From NCBI RefSeq assembly GCF_954871325.1, contig NC_088775.1, positions 33,457,561-33,521,560 on the forward strand: 64,000 nucleotides of DNA, in the 5' to 3' direction. Under the pieces are notes generated by a model. It searched no databases. It saw nothing but the letters and a program-made list of their open reading frames with translations, and had not been told where the DNA came from. A program made the position numbers and the translations under genes. Below, piece by piece: positions 48,011-60,135 of this stretch (its first letter is position 1; each line of letters opens with the position of its first letter). Origin of the DNA: Gordionus sp. m RMFG-2023. Taxonomy: Eukaryota > Nematomorpha > Gordioida > Chordodea > Parachordodidae.

Positions 48011-49758
48011 CAAAAAAATTTTGATGGCTCCTTAATATCCCCTTGAATTAAAAATAAATTTTTTTGATTACCCACTGAATGATTTCTTTTATAATTTTAT
48101 TGAATAATATATAGATTTAATTTTATAACTTAAAAATTAATAAGTCTATCTAAAATATTCTTAAATGAATACTATTTTAATTATAAGATTAGATTAATAC
48201 TTATAAATTATATTTTTACTATGTCAGCTTGCAATCAAATTCTGTGTTAAAAATAGAATATTAATATCACTCACTAAATATTAATTTAGCATGTTGAAGC
48301 TTTATTGACTTTTATTATTTAAATTATTATATAACCCTATTAAATAAATATTAATTGAAAATTAACAAATTTAATATTCTAATTAGCCGAGTTCAAAATC
48401 ACTAATCAACTATATTATTTATATTTAAATTTAATTACTGTCTCTTCTTAAAATTATTTTCAAGCTCCAAATCCAAATAAGTATAAGAGATTTATTTATA
48501 AAAAGTAAGTAAACCTATAGTTTATAATCCTCTATTAGTTATATGATTACAAAAGATTAGGTTAAATACCTTTTACAGACGTATTTGACAGTTATATAAT
48601 ATATTACAGTTAATATTTTAATAAATTTTACTAATAAATGCTTTTGATACTAAATATAAGTAATAAATTGCTTTTAAATATTTAACGCCATCTATTTATT
48701 TATATATATTTTTAAAAATTTAACATCTTATTATTTATCCCAGAATGTATGTAATAAATTACATAACTTTTCTTCTCTTTTTTATGTGTTTTTGGGAAAG
48801 CTATTTTTTTCTTATTTGTAAAACAGTTTTGAATTAAATTTTTAATACTAGTATATTTTTGATATTAATACAAACTACTACTATTTTAAGATATAATATA
48901 CCAACTAGAGGTGGTGCGATAATAATATATAAAATCTTAATTACATTCATCATATCACTCTGGTTCTTATTTTATAGTTACTAAATCTTTCATTCCTAAT
49001 ATGGTATCCTGGCCGTGAAAATAACTCAAGACTTCATTATATTTACATAATTTCTTCTAAAGATTTTTAGTGTTTTTGTTTATCAATTTATCTAGCATAT
49101 TAAATACTGATATAAGATAATATAGTGAATGTCATGGCTATGACTGCAAATTAACAAGCATCTATTATTTGTGTGGCTATGTAATTTAAGATTATTATTA
49201 CAGCTGCTGAGAGCATATGATTGCATATTTTATAAGCAATAATGGCCAACTGTGTAGTTGTTTATGTTATCATTAAAAATGGAATATAATCTTTTAGAAA
49301 TTTAATATCTCACAATTTTTTTCTCAATTACTTATCTAGCTTCCATCATGTCATTTAAGAGGAAGCTCTAACCACCATATAGTTTTATGATTTGGATTGG
49401 TCGTTTATATCCTCTTCTTCAAGAATTATTGATTTGGTTAGGCCTATAAATTTTTCCTTATTAGTCCATTCTATAAAACATTGTCTAAAAATGGTATCAG
49501 AGTGTTATATTAGTTTCTTGACCTTTTGTCAATGTAGGTTGCTAATTTTATAATATGTAGTTTATAAAAACCATTATCTATTGAGGCATATATATGAATT
49601 AATTAACCTTTTTTATCACTTGTAATTCTAAAGACGTAAATTTTTTATATCAGCAATCGAAAATATTTTATACAGTAATAAATAGATTTTGTATTAAAAA
49701 ATATTATTTTTAGAAATGTCTTATTGTTTTAATTATTTATATGCTAGTTTATTTTGAA
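48011..49758. other. AT-rich stretch, nothing recognised
   Basis: No coding or repeat structure seen beyond poly-A/T. Confidence 0.5.
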
Positions 49759-49972
49759 TCCCGGAAAAAAAACCCCTGGAAAAAAACCCCGAAAAATAAA
49801 CCCCCGGAAAATAAACCCCCGGAAAATAAACCCCCCGGAAAATAAACCCCCCGGAAAATAAACCCCCAGGAAAAAAACCCCCGGAAAATAAACCCCCAGG
49901 AAAAAAAACCCCCAGGAAAAAAAACCCCCGGAAAAATAAACCCCCAGGAAAAAAAACCCCCCGGAAAAAAAT
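49759..49972 (+). repeat. Minisatellite, unit 15-17 bp, about 13 copies
   Basis: CCCCCGGAAAATAAAC repeats with small length changes (CCCCAGGAAAAAAAAC variants). The 94-codon Gly/Phe-rich frame on the minus strand is its by-product, not a gene. Confidence 0.88.
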
Positions 49973-50255
49973 AAGACCTAATAATATAGGTATATTTATA
50001 TTTGACCTACTCTCCATAAAAAAATGCTTAAATAAGAAAAACTGATGTTTAAATTGGTACTGGGAAAAAATGCTTCAGTAAAATAACTATGTATTGTAAA
50101 AAAAATTTGCTATAGTAAAAATACAATACCATCTTTAAATATAATATTAAATAGACTAAATTTGACAAAACTTAAAAATAAGAAATGTTTATTTTATTGG
50201 TAAATCATGATTATGTATATACAAATTTTATAATTTATAATAATAATTATATGGG

Positions 50256-51375
50256 TTGACATCGAATATTGAAGGAAATCGCTCTTATAAAATCTGGAAG
50301 GCTTCGCACCCCATCACGGTATTCTTCGCAAAGATTCTTTAGCCGAATCTGGTTGTTAGAACTCTGCGATTTTGTTTTCGATGTCCAACTACCTACGCGC
50401 CATCTTTCAAGTGTGGTTTCATCGGCAGCCACCTCGTATTTCATTTTTTTAATGAGTACCCTGATTGATGGGTGTTTATTCCCAACCAGATTAAAAAAAT
50501 GATGATTCCAACCTTCGCAATGATTATTTGTTCGTTCTTCATCTGAGAGAGTGCTCTGATACACGTTCCAGGTTTCTGGAGGAAATCGAGGCTCAATTCG
50601 ACGTGTTTGGGATTGGGAATTGCTTCTTATGACCTCCCTTGATACTCCATACATAATTTTTATCGAAATAATCAAGAATATCCTTACCATTGCTCGGAAT
50701 AACCGATCTCAGGAATGTCATTGCATTGCCCATATCACATAACGGAACAAATGCTAAGCCGTTCATCATGCCACAAAAAAAACTTAGAGTTTCATCGGTC
50801 CTGTATTCGCTTTCCAGACCAAGCTTCTGAATTTTTCTATGGGTACTTTGACACAAATGGTACACAATAAACCGCTGTGATAAAAATATTGTTTATTGCT
50901 ACTCTAATCACATATAATTGTAGAAAATTTTTTGGGGACATGGCAAAATTACCATCCATATACCACTCTGTCCTATTAGATATTAGATTCAAGGAATCAT
51001 CTGTTGCGAACATTATTATGCGTTCTTCAGCTTGTGGGCCATTATCAAATAATAAAAATCGTTTTCAGTTCTGGAGCCACAATTTGCCCAATCACCTATA
51101 ATATTTAAATTTTTATGAAAATATAATTATATTTAAACTAATATCTTCAATAACTAGGCCTTCCAAATTCTCAAGATTTGAGGGTGTTGCATTGCTTTGT
51201 GATTTCTTAGAGTTCTTTTTATAGAATCTTCCGATAACATATGCGACTGAACTCTTTGGTCTAATTTTACAATTTCCTCTGCATAAATTTGAAGAGGTTT
51301 TGCCAAAGAGTCTGCACATCGCTTCTTCATGTTAGCAATGGATTTCATTGCTACTAGTTCATCAATTTGGCAAAG
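50256..51375 (-). pseudogene. Second MULE transposase relic
   Basis: On the minus strand the order is: linker (IYAEEIVKLDQRVQSHMLSE, 51206-51265), EWYMDGNFAMSPKNF-like block (about 50930-50975), TDETLSFFCGMMNGLAFVPL (near 50740-50800), ERTNNHCEGWNHHFFNLVGN (50487-50546), and the C-terminal LPDFIRAISFNIRCQ (50256-50300). These correspond block for block to the MULE at 31.7-33.3 kb, but the sequences are clearly different families. The FLYWCH finger is missing: the relic runs straight into a tandem-repeat array at about 51375. Stops and frame changes are numerous. Confidence 0.82.
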
Positions 51376-52550
51376 TGCCAATACTTTTTTGTTTTGCTTA
51401 TAACTCAAGAACGGTTCATTCCGTTGATATGCGGTTTAAAGATTCTGGAGGATCAATTAACGCACCACAATTTGGTATAGTTTTTGGTAATTGATCCTCA
51501 CTTTTTAAAAAAATTCCTACAACTTCACGCTTTAAAAACAGGTCATAACTCTGTTGCAGTTAGTGATATATACCCGGTTTGGAAATTATTAACGCACAAA
51601 TTAAAGCCTAAATAACTGCCAAATTTCAGATCGTGATCTTTTATATTTTCGGTTTTGGCTAAGTGCCAGCACTTTCTTATTTTGCTCATAACTCAGTAAC
51701 GGTTCATTCCGCTGCTTTCCGGATAGAAGATCAATTAGGATCAATTAACGGGCTATACAATGATATAAGTTTCGGTAATTGATCCCCAAATCGTTCCTAC
51801 AGCTTAAATATTTCTGCCAACTTAACGTTTTTAAAACGGTTATAACTCGGTATTGGTTAGTGATATCGATATCCGGTTTGGTGATTGTTAATATACGTAT
51901 TGAATACTACATAATTACCAAGTTTCAAAACATGATCTTTTTTATTTTCGGTTTTGGCAGTTTTGGCAAAGTGCCAATACTTTTTTGTTTTGCATATAAC
52001 TCACGAACGGTTTATTCCGTTGATATGCGGTTTAAAGATTCTGGAGGATCAATTAACGCACCACAATTTGGTATAGTTTTTGGTAATTGATCCTCACTTT
52101 TTAAAAAAATTCCTACAACTTCACGCTTTAAAAACAGGTCATAACTCGGTTGCGGTTAGTGATATCGTTATCCGGTTTGGAAATTATTAACGCACAAATT
52201 AAAGCCTAAATAATTGCCAAGTTTCAGATCGTGATTTTTTATATTTTCGGTTTTGGCAAAGTGCCAACACTTTCTTATTTTGCTCATAACTCAGTAACGG
52301 TTCATTCCGCTGCTTTCCGGATAGAAGATCAATTAGGATCAATTAACGGGCTATACAATGATATAAATTTTGGTAATTGATCCTCAAATCATTCCTACAG
52401 CTACAAATCTTCGCACTTTCACTATTTTGCTTATAACTTAATAACCTTTGATTCCGCTGATGGTTTGAAGATCAATTAGGATTAATTAAGACTCTAAATA
52501 ATGGCATAGGTTTTGGTAATTGATTCTTACATCGTTCCTACAACTTCACG
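51376..52550 (+). repeat. Tandem array 1 of the 290-bp repeat, A-B-A-B higher-order form
   Basis: Four units begin at the motif GGCAAAGTGCCAA at about 51370, 51658, 51965 and 52255. Units 1 and 3 resemble each other (GGATCAATTAACGCACCACA), and units 2 and 4 resemble each other (GATCAATTAACGGGCTATAC), giving a dimer period of about 595 bp. Each unit has CTCATAACTCA, a TTCATTCCG block and TTTTCGGTTTTGGC. Confidence 0.85.
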
Positions 52551-52678
52551 GACCTAAGGAACAAAGGTCTATACATATATTATCGAAATCTCCAGACTTA
52601 GGCAATATTCTTCTAGCCAAAATATTGAGTTGGCCTTTTTATAAAAATCGGCTCAAAACGAGCCGTTTAACAACACTA
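52551..52678 (+). repeat. Right end of the TAGTGTTGTTAAACGG hAT family
   Basis: Nearly identical to one half of the 223-bp MITE at 30267-30489, ending CGAGCCGTTTAACAACACTA. It closes tandem array 1, which implies that the array lies inside an element with this terminus. The flanking octamer is TTCTTGAG; no partner was found on the left. Confidence 0.8.
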
Positions 52679-53098
52679 TTCTTGAGGTTTGAATAAAGGA
52701 ATACTTTCTAGAGAAAGGGGAAATTTAAAAAAATAATATTCACTTTTCTTATATACACTAAGTAAAATCATTTTAAAAAATTTAACCTGTAAAATTCAAT
52801 AAGAAAGTTAATTCCTGAGTAATTAGAAAGAAATTCTAAACATTTCAATGATATTTGCTAAAATTTACTTTTATAATTATTATTTTTTAAATATTCATTT
52901 TATAAAAAATTTCTATCATAATATCAAAACACTAAAATAAAATGCAATTCATAATTGTGTTCCCAAAAAGGAATAATAATTATATCTATTTGATTTTTTG
53001 ATGAATTTTAAAAATTCATCGGTAAAATGTCGAATTTTGCTGTAAGATTTTAGAATAAAAAAAAAGTTGTTGAGATTTTTATATTAATTCCTTTTTGT
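52679..53098. other. AT-rich stretch, nothing recognised
   Basis: No motif seen. Confidence 0.5.
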
Positions 53099-53652
53099 AG
53101 GGCTGTGCTGATCTACATATTTTTCACCGATCCGATAGTTATATTGATTTTTCACTACACCCATTTGAGTCAAATGTAATTAAGAAATCAATATTTTTTA
53201 TTTAAAAAATAGAATTATGCATAATTTTTACAATAATTAAAAAAAATTTACGGATATTGGTAAGTATTTAATGAATTTTTCATTATTCCTCCCCGTGACA
53301 GATTTCCGCAGATAACGCATTTTAAACTTTTTCATAATTCAGATACCATATTTAAAAATGGCATTATTTAAAACGATTTAAAATAAATAAAACTTTGGGT
53401 GTTTCTAGTTTTATAAAAAAAACTTAAAATACTATAAATCTATTTTAAAAAAATAAAATTTAAGGAGTGTTGTGCATTTGCATTGTTTAAAAAAATTATA
53501 GAAAATATTATTAATCGAAAATAAATATACATAAAATAACAAAATAAAAGTAAAAAGATTAGATCGGTTTATTACAGGTATCTGCCCTATCCCATATTTT
53601 TGGAAAACGCTAAATATCGATGCTAATCCGATATTTAATATCGGCACAGCCC
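53099..53652. mobile_element. MITE with GGGCTGTGC inverted ends
   Basis: The left end AGGGCTGTGCTGATCTAC and the right end, read inverted (TGGGCTGTGCCGATATTA), match with a further CCGATCCGAT/CCGAT stretch inside. Candidate octamers CTTTTTGT and CTTTTTTA outside suggest hAT-type insertion, but they agree at only 6 of 8 bases. It sits directly against an exon-like frame. Confidence 0.55.
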
Positions 53653-53658
53653 ACTTTT

Positions 53659-53850
53659 TTATTTCTACTTGGGTTAGCGATTGAAATTTAAGGGAATAAA
53701 GAAATGCACGTGTAATCTCATAATAATGATTTGCCAAGGGCTCTATTGTTGCCATACCATCAGGTCTTAAGCCATCTATGTGAGATAAATTTGTGGGCTC
53801 AAGATGGTATGGAATGTGGACTGCTTTTGAACTTTGATTTATTCCATGAT
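53659..53850 (-). CDS. Exon-like segment of an unidentified protein, cut by a MITE
   Basis: On the minus strand an open frame reads ...HIPYHLEPTNLSHIDGLRPD then GMATIEPLANHYYEITRAFL then YSLKFQSLTQ. Its even amino-acid composition is unlike the low-complexity frames around it. A possible donor (GTAGAA) follows LTQ near 53670, just before the TGGGCTGTGCC end of the neighbouring MITE. A start or acceptor is not certain. I do not recognise the protein. It could be a host exon or a worn mobile-element frame. Confidence 0.35.
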
Positions 53851-53859
53851 CTGAGTTAT

Positions 53860-54165
53860 TCTGGTGTCGTCCTTGACTATATACCAGTCCAGGTACACGG
53901 GATGAGCCGTATTTTAATTATTTAAAATATACTCGGGCTGGGCCTAAAATAATTTTTTAAATACCCGTTTCAGGCCTGAAATTTTTCATATCTTAGAATT
54001 AAATATTTTAAATCGCTATTATTAGCTATAAAAATTAAAAATAATATATTGCAAATATCCAGGCCGGGCCTAAAAATATAAAGACCGGGCATGCCGAAAA
54101 AATATTATAAAAAAGAATCCGTTCCATGCCGTGCAAATGATACCTGTATACAATTTAGGCCATAC
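53860..54165. repeat. GC-rich MITE-like block
   Basis: CAGGTACACGGGATGAGCCG on the left and CAGGTATCATTTGCACGGCA read from the right form weak inverted ends around ACTCGGGCTGGGCC and GGCCGGGCC motifs. No target duplication was found. Confidence 0.4.
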
Positions 54166-54244
54166 TTACCCTTTGAATCAACTATTTGCATTTGATACAA
54201 GCATGTGTAAAGCACATTTTAAAAATGTAGATGGGGGTTGGATA

Positions 54245-54269
54245 TTTTTAGTGGACTGTCCACTAAAAA
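54245..54269. other. Perfect 12-bp-arm palindrome
   Basis: TTTTTAGTGGAC, one base, GTCCACTAAAAA. On a transcript it would form a tight hairpin, though the one-base loop makes a protein-binding dyad or a MITE junction equally possible. Confidence 0.8.
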
Positions 54270-54310
54270 AATTACTACCGTAGAACACAAATTCTACATA
54301 ATTATATTCT

Positions 54311-54418
54311 TAAATGTCTCAATCTAATAAATAAATTTCGCTTAATATTGAACTCATCCTTAGCCGTCTTGAGCCTGAATCAATTTTTGACTCAAAAACT
54401 AGCTGAGTTTAGGGCTAA
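54311..54418 (+). repeat. GAGCC/CTCAA terminal repeat unit, left side of the giant inverted array
   Basis: GTCTTGAGCCTGAATCAATT and ACTCAAAAACTAGCTGAGTT match 60190-60500. It joins the array at AGTCAGCTCCGTG, the mirror of CACGGAGCTGGC at 60133. Confidence 0.7.
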
Positions 54419-57075
54419 GTCAGCTCCGTGTAGTTGGTAGAACGACTTGAGGTGCAATTAACAAAAATTATGCCATTATTTAGAGCCTTAATTGCACCTA
54501 ACTGCACTTCTATCCGGACATCAGCAGAATGAACTGTTCGTGAGTATGAGCAAAATAAGGAAAGTGTGAAATTTTGATGCTGGCAGAACGACTTGAGGTG
54601 CAATTAACAAAAGTTACACAAATATTTAGAGTCTTAATTGCGCCTAATTGCACTTCTATCCGGACATCAGCAGAATGAACCGTTCGTGAGTTATGAGCAA
54701 AATAAGAAAATGTTGGCACTTTGCCAAAACCGAAAATAAAAGAGATCCTTTTTTGAAACTTAACAATAATGTAGTATTTGATTTACTCTTTAATATTTTC
54801 AAACCCGGATATCCGTAAGTTTAACCGTAACCAAGCTATACCTATTTAAATAACGTGAAGTTGGCAGAACGACTTGAGGTGCAATTAACAAAAATTATGC
54901 CATTATTTAGAGCCTTAATTGCACCTAATTGCACTTCTATCCGGACATCAGCAGAATCAACCGCTCGTGAGTTATGAGCAAAATAAGAAAGTGTTGGCAC
55001 TTTGCCAAAACCGAAAATAAATTAGATTACCTTTTGAAACTTGGCAATTAATTAGTTTACAATTTGTGCTTTAATATTCAAAAAAATGGATATCCGTATC
55101 ATACACCGCAAACGAATAATATTTATTTATCTGAGAAGAGTGAAGTAGGCGGAATTATTTATAAAAAGTGAGGTGCAATTAGGGATACTTATGCCAATGT
55201 GCAGCCGTTTTAATTGAACATTAAGAATCTATAAACGGCATATCAGCAGAATCAACGGTTAGTGAGTTATGAGCAAAATAAGAAAGTGTTGGCACTTCCA
55301 AAACCGAAAATAAATTAGATTACCTTTTGAAACTTGGCAATTATTTAGTATTCAATTTGTGCTTTAATATTCTCAAAATGGGATATCCGTATCATTAACC
55401 GCAAGCGAGTAATATTTGCTTATTTGAGAAGCGGAATTATTTATAAAAAGTAAGGTGCAATTAGCGTAACACATGCCAATGTGTAGCCCTTTTATTGAAC
55501 ATTAAGAATCTTTAAACGACATATCAGCAGAATTAACGAGTAGTGAGTTATGAGCAAAATAATAAAGTGTTAGCACTTTGACAAAACCGAAAAAAATTAA
55601 GAATGACTTTTGAAACATGGCAATTATTTAGTATTCAATTTGTGCTTTAATATTCTCAAAACGGGATATGCGTATCATTAACCATAACCAAGTTATATTT
55701 ATTCGGAAAAAGGCGGAATTCTTTGTAAATGTGAGGTGCAATTAGCGATACTTATGCCAGTGTGTAGCCCTTTAATTTAACATTAAGAATCTTTAAACGG
55801 CATATCAGCAGAATTAACGGCTAGTGAGTTATGAGCAAAATAAGAAAGTGTTGGCACTTTGCCAAAACCGAAAATAAATTAGATTACCTTTTGAAATTTG
55901 GCAATTATTTAGTATTCAATTTGTGCTTTAATATTCTCAAAACGAGATATCCGTATCATTAACCGCAACCGAGTTATATTTATTTATTTGAGAAGCGGAA
56001 ATAAGCGGAATTCTTTGTAAATGTGAGGTGTAATTAGCGATACATATGCCAATGTGTAGCCCTTTAATTGAACATTAAAAATCTTTAAACGGCATATCAG
56101 CAGAATTAACGGCTAATGAGTTTTGAGCAAAATAAAAAAATGTTGGCACTTTGCCACAACCGAAAAAAATTAAGAATAACTTTCGAAACTTGATATTTAG
56201 TATTCAATTTGTGCTTTAATATTCTCAAAACGGGATATCCGTGTCATTAACCGTAACCGAGTTATATTTATTTATTTGAGAAGCGGAAATAAGCGGAATT
56301 CTTTGTAAATGTGAGGTGCAATTAGCGATACATATTCCAATGTGTAGCCCTTTAATTGAACATTAAGAATCTTTAAACGGCATATCATCAGAATTAACGG
56401 CTAGTGAGTTATGAGCAAATTGTTGACACTTTGCCAAAACTGAAAATCAATAAGAATAACTTACAAAACGAATCTTCTAATTTATAGTTCTTTACGTAAA
56501 CTTATTACAATTTTTATTGCTTGTTCTTCAATTACTTAGTTTACAATTTGTGCTTTAATATTCTCAAAACGGGATATCATTATCATTAATAGTAACCGAG
56601 TTATATATATTTAATTGAGAAGCGGAAATAAGCGGAATTCTTTGTAAATGTGAGGTGCAATTAGCGATACTTATGCCAATGTGTAGCCCTTTAATTGAAC
56701 ATTAAGAATCTTTAAACGGCATATCAGCAGAATTAACAACTAGTGAGTATGAGCAAAATAAGAAAGTGTTGGCACTTTGCCAAAACCGAAAAAAATTAAG
56801 AATAACTTTCGCAACTTGGCAATTATTTAGTATTCAATTTGTGCTTTAATATTCTCAAAACGGGATATCCTTATCATTAACCGTAACCGAGTTATATTTA
56901 TTTATTTGAGAAGCGGAAATAAGCGAAATTCTTTGTAAATGTGAGGTGCAATTAGCGATACTTATGCCAGTGTGTAGCCCTTTAATTGAACATTAAGAAT
57001 CTATAAACGGCATATCAGCAGAATTAACGGCTAGTGAGTTATGAGCAAAATAAGAAAGTGTTGGCACTTGGTCAT
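54419..57075 (-). repeat. Tandem array 2 of the 290-bp repeat (left arm of giant inverted repeat)
   Basis: About nine to ten units of 280-295 bp in minus orientation, each with a version of GTGTTGGCACTTTGCC (54710, 54990, 55284, 55568, 55848, 56142, 56418, 56768, 57060). One unit is about 60 bp longer owing to an insert (56465-56545). No coding. The open frames across it repeat the peptide YFAHNS and are shadows. Confidence 0.88.
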
Positions 57076-58214
57076 CATATTGATAGGCTCCTGAAAAAAA
57101 TATAGGCCTTCCATGCCCCATATTCATGATATAATTTGAACCCCATCTATACAAAAACCTCAAAATCTCAAATATTCCCAACTGAAAATAGTAGAATATT
57201 GATTTTTGGTAACGCTAAAATTGATGTCATCCCCTTCAACAATATGTATGGACTGAAATTTCGGTATATTTCCTAGATTATATGTTCAGCTCTATACCTT
57301 GTAAATAATGTATGAAAATGTTATGATCCCAGTTATATACAAGGGAGATATATATTGAACTTTTTCTCAATATCAAAAATTTTGGTGCTTCTGGCAATAG
57401 GACGCGACTGCTATATCTGCTCTTAGAATTTATTTCCAAATATAGTGAAAGGTTAATTTTTTAAATATTTTAATCTAAAGTATTTTAGATGCTTCTTATT
57501 CGCTCATACTATATGGAAAAGGTATAAAAACTTGAAATAATTATAATCATTAATATTTTTTAATATTTAATTTAGGTATCATGTAGATTGGCCTAACACT
57601 AATAACTAGCTCGAGGGATTCAATCATGTGCTTAAACCTAAAATACTTTAGTGAAATTCAAACGCTATATATCTCATACAAATTCATATAAATAATATAT
57701 AATCTTAGATAGCCTGGGTGATCTTTAGTAATAGCGTAACTTAAACGCTTAAATTTACATAAATTATAATTAAAACGACATCATGACTGACTAAATAAAT
57801 ATAAATACCGCAATTATAACAAATTATTCTTTATTATTGTGATTAATATAATCTACATTGTTCGCATTATGTAAATATATATTATATCTTACCTATGAAA
57901 TTTTTGGCGAATTAATTAATAAAGCTACATACAAAAGTCATAAAGGCCAATGTACCCATTTAAATTTTATATGGTATCAGTGATAAATAATAAAATATGT
58001 GTGTCGCTGCCTAGATTTTCAAATTATAAAAATTTAATAGTTAATAAGAAAATAATGGCAAAAGATGTATGTCGTTATTCTTGATTTTGTCTTAGTTGTG
58101 ACGCCATTTTTTATTTAGCTATTAATATTTTAATTTTGGCTGCTAAACTGATTAAAGTACTTTTAACGGAGGACAGATGAATAATAGAAATTTTAACTAT
58201 TCTTAATTTCTAAA
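57076..58214. other. Spacer between the inverted arrays, nothing recognised
   Basis: AT-rich, with no coding motif and no similarity to the arrays. Confidence 0.5.
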
Positions 58215-60135
58215 TTTAAAATTTGAGGTTTAACTCGGTTACTATTAGTGATACGGATATCCCGTTTTGAGAATATTAAAGCACAAATTGTAAACTAAGT
58301 AATTGAAGAACAAGCAATAAGGTTTGTAATAAGTTTACGTAAAAAACTATAAATTAGAAGATTCGTTTCGAAAGTTATTCTTAATTTTTTACGATTTTGG
58401 CAAAGTGCCAACACTTTCTTATTTTGCTCATAACACATTAGCCGTTAATTCTGCTGATATGCTGTTTAAAGATTCTTAATTTTCAATTAAAGGGCTACAC
58501 ATTGGCATAAGTTTCGCTAATTGCACCTCACATTTACAAAAATTTCCGCTTATCTCCGCTTCGCAAATAAATAAATATAACTCGGTTACGGTTAATGATA
58601 CGGATATCCCGTTTTGAGAATATTAAAGCACAAATTGAATACTAAATAATTGCCAAGTTTCGAAAGTTATTCTTAATTTTATTCGGTTTTGGCAGTGCCA
58701 ACACTTTCTTATTTTGCTCATAACTCACTAGCCGTTAATTCTGCTGATATGCCGTTTAAAGATTCTTAATGTTCAATTAAAGGGCTACACATTGGCATAT
58801 GTATCGCTAATTGCACCTCACATTTACAAAAAATTCCGCTTATTTCCGCTTCTCAAATAAATAAATATAACTCGGTTACAGTTAATGATACGGATATCCC
58901 GTTTTACGAATATTAAAGCACAAATTGAATACTAAATAATTGCTAAGTTTCGAAAGTTATTCTTAATTTTTTTCGGTTTTAGCAAAGTGCCAACACTTTC
59001 TTATTTTTCTCATAACTCACTAGCCGTTAATTCTGCTGATATGCCGTTTAAAGATTCTTAATGTTCAATTAAAGGGCTACACACTGGCATGAGTATCGCT
59101 AATTGCACCTCACATTTACAAAGAATTCCGCTTATTTCCGCTTCTCAAATAAATAAATATAACTCGGTTACGGTTAATGATACGGATATCCCATTTTACG
59201 AATATTAAAGCACAAATTGAATACTAAATAATTGCTAAGTTTCGAAAGTTATTCTTAATTTTTTTCGGTTTTAGCAAAGTGCCAACACTTTCTTATTTTG
59301 CTCATAACTCACTAGCCGTTAATTCTGCTGATATGCCGTTTAAAGATTCTTAATGTTCAATTAAAGGGCTACACACTGGCATAAGTATCGCTAATTGCAC
59401 CTCACATTTACAAAGAATTCCGCTTATTTCCGCTTCTCAAATAAATAAATATAACTCGGTTACGGTTAATGATAAGGATATCCCGTTTTGAGAATATTAA
59501 AGCACTAATTGAATACTAATTAATTGCCAAGTTTCAAAAGGTAATCTAATTTATTTTAGGTTTTGGCAAAGTGCCAACACTTTCTTATTTTGCTCATAAC
59601 TCATGAGCTGTTGATTCTGCTGATGTCCGGATAGAAGTGCAATTAGGTGCAATTAAGGCTCTAAATAATTGCATAATTTTTGTTTATTGCACCTCAAGTC
59701 GTTCTGCCAACTTCACGTTTTTTAAATAGGTATAGCTCGGTTACGGTTATACATACGGATATCCGGGTTTGAGAATATTAAAGAGTAAATCAAATACTAC
59801 ATTATGGTTAAGTTTCAAAAAAGGATCTCTTTTATTTTCGGTTTTGGCAAAGTGCCAACACTTTCTTATTTTGCTCATAACTCACGAACGGTTCATTCTG
59901 CTGATGTCCGGATAGAAGTGCAATTAAGACTCTAAATAATGGCATAACTTTTGTTAATTGCACCTCAAGTCGTTCTACCAGCATCAAAATTTCACACTTT
60001 GCTTATTTTGCTCATAACTCACGAACGGTTCATTCTACTGATGTCCGGATAGAAGTGCAATTAGGTGCAATTAAGGCTCTAAAAATGGCATAATTTTTGT
60101 TAATTGCACCTCAAGTCGTTCTGCCAACTTCACGG
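58215..60135 (+). repeat. Tandem array 3 of the 290-bp repeat (right arm of giant inverted repeat)
   Basis: About seven units in plus orientation; anchors at 58411, 58701, 58993, 59285, 59577 and 59858 give periods of 290, 292, 292, 292 and 281. The first unit contains the same extra block (58285-58370) as the long unit of array 2, read inverted, showing that the two arms share ancestry. It ends in ACTTCACGGAGCTGGC. Confidence 0.88.

Noticed and set aside
49733-50017. Gly/Phe-rich 94-codon open frame on the minus strand
   Set aside because: It is the translation of a 15-17-bp minisatellite.
54415-57181. Repeated YFAHNS-type peptides as a protein family
   Set aside because: They come from the non-coding 290-bp repeat in one frame and are interrupted in most units.
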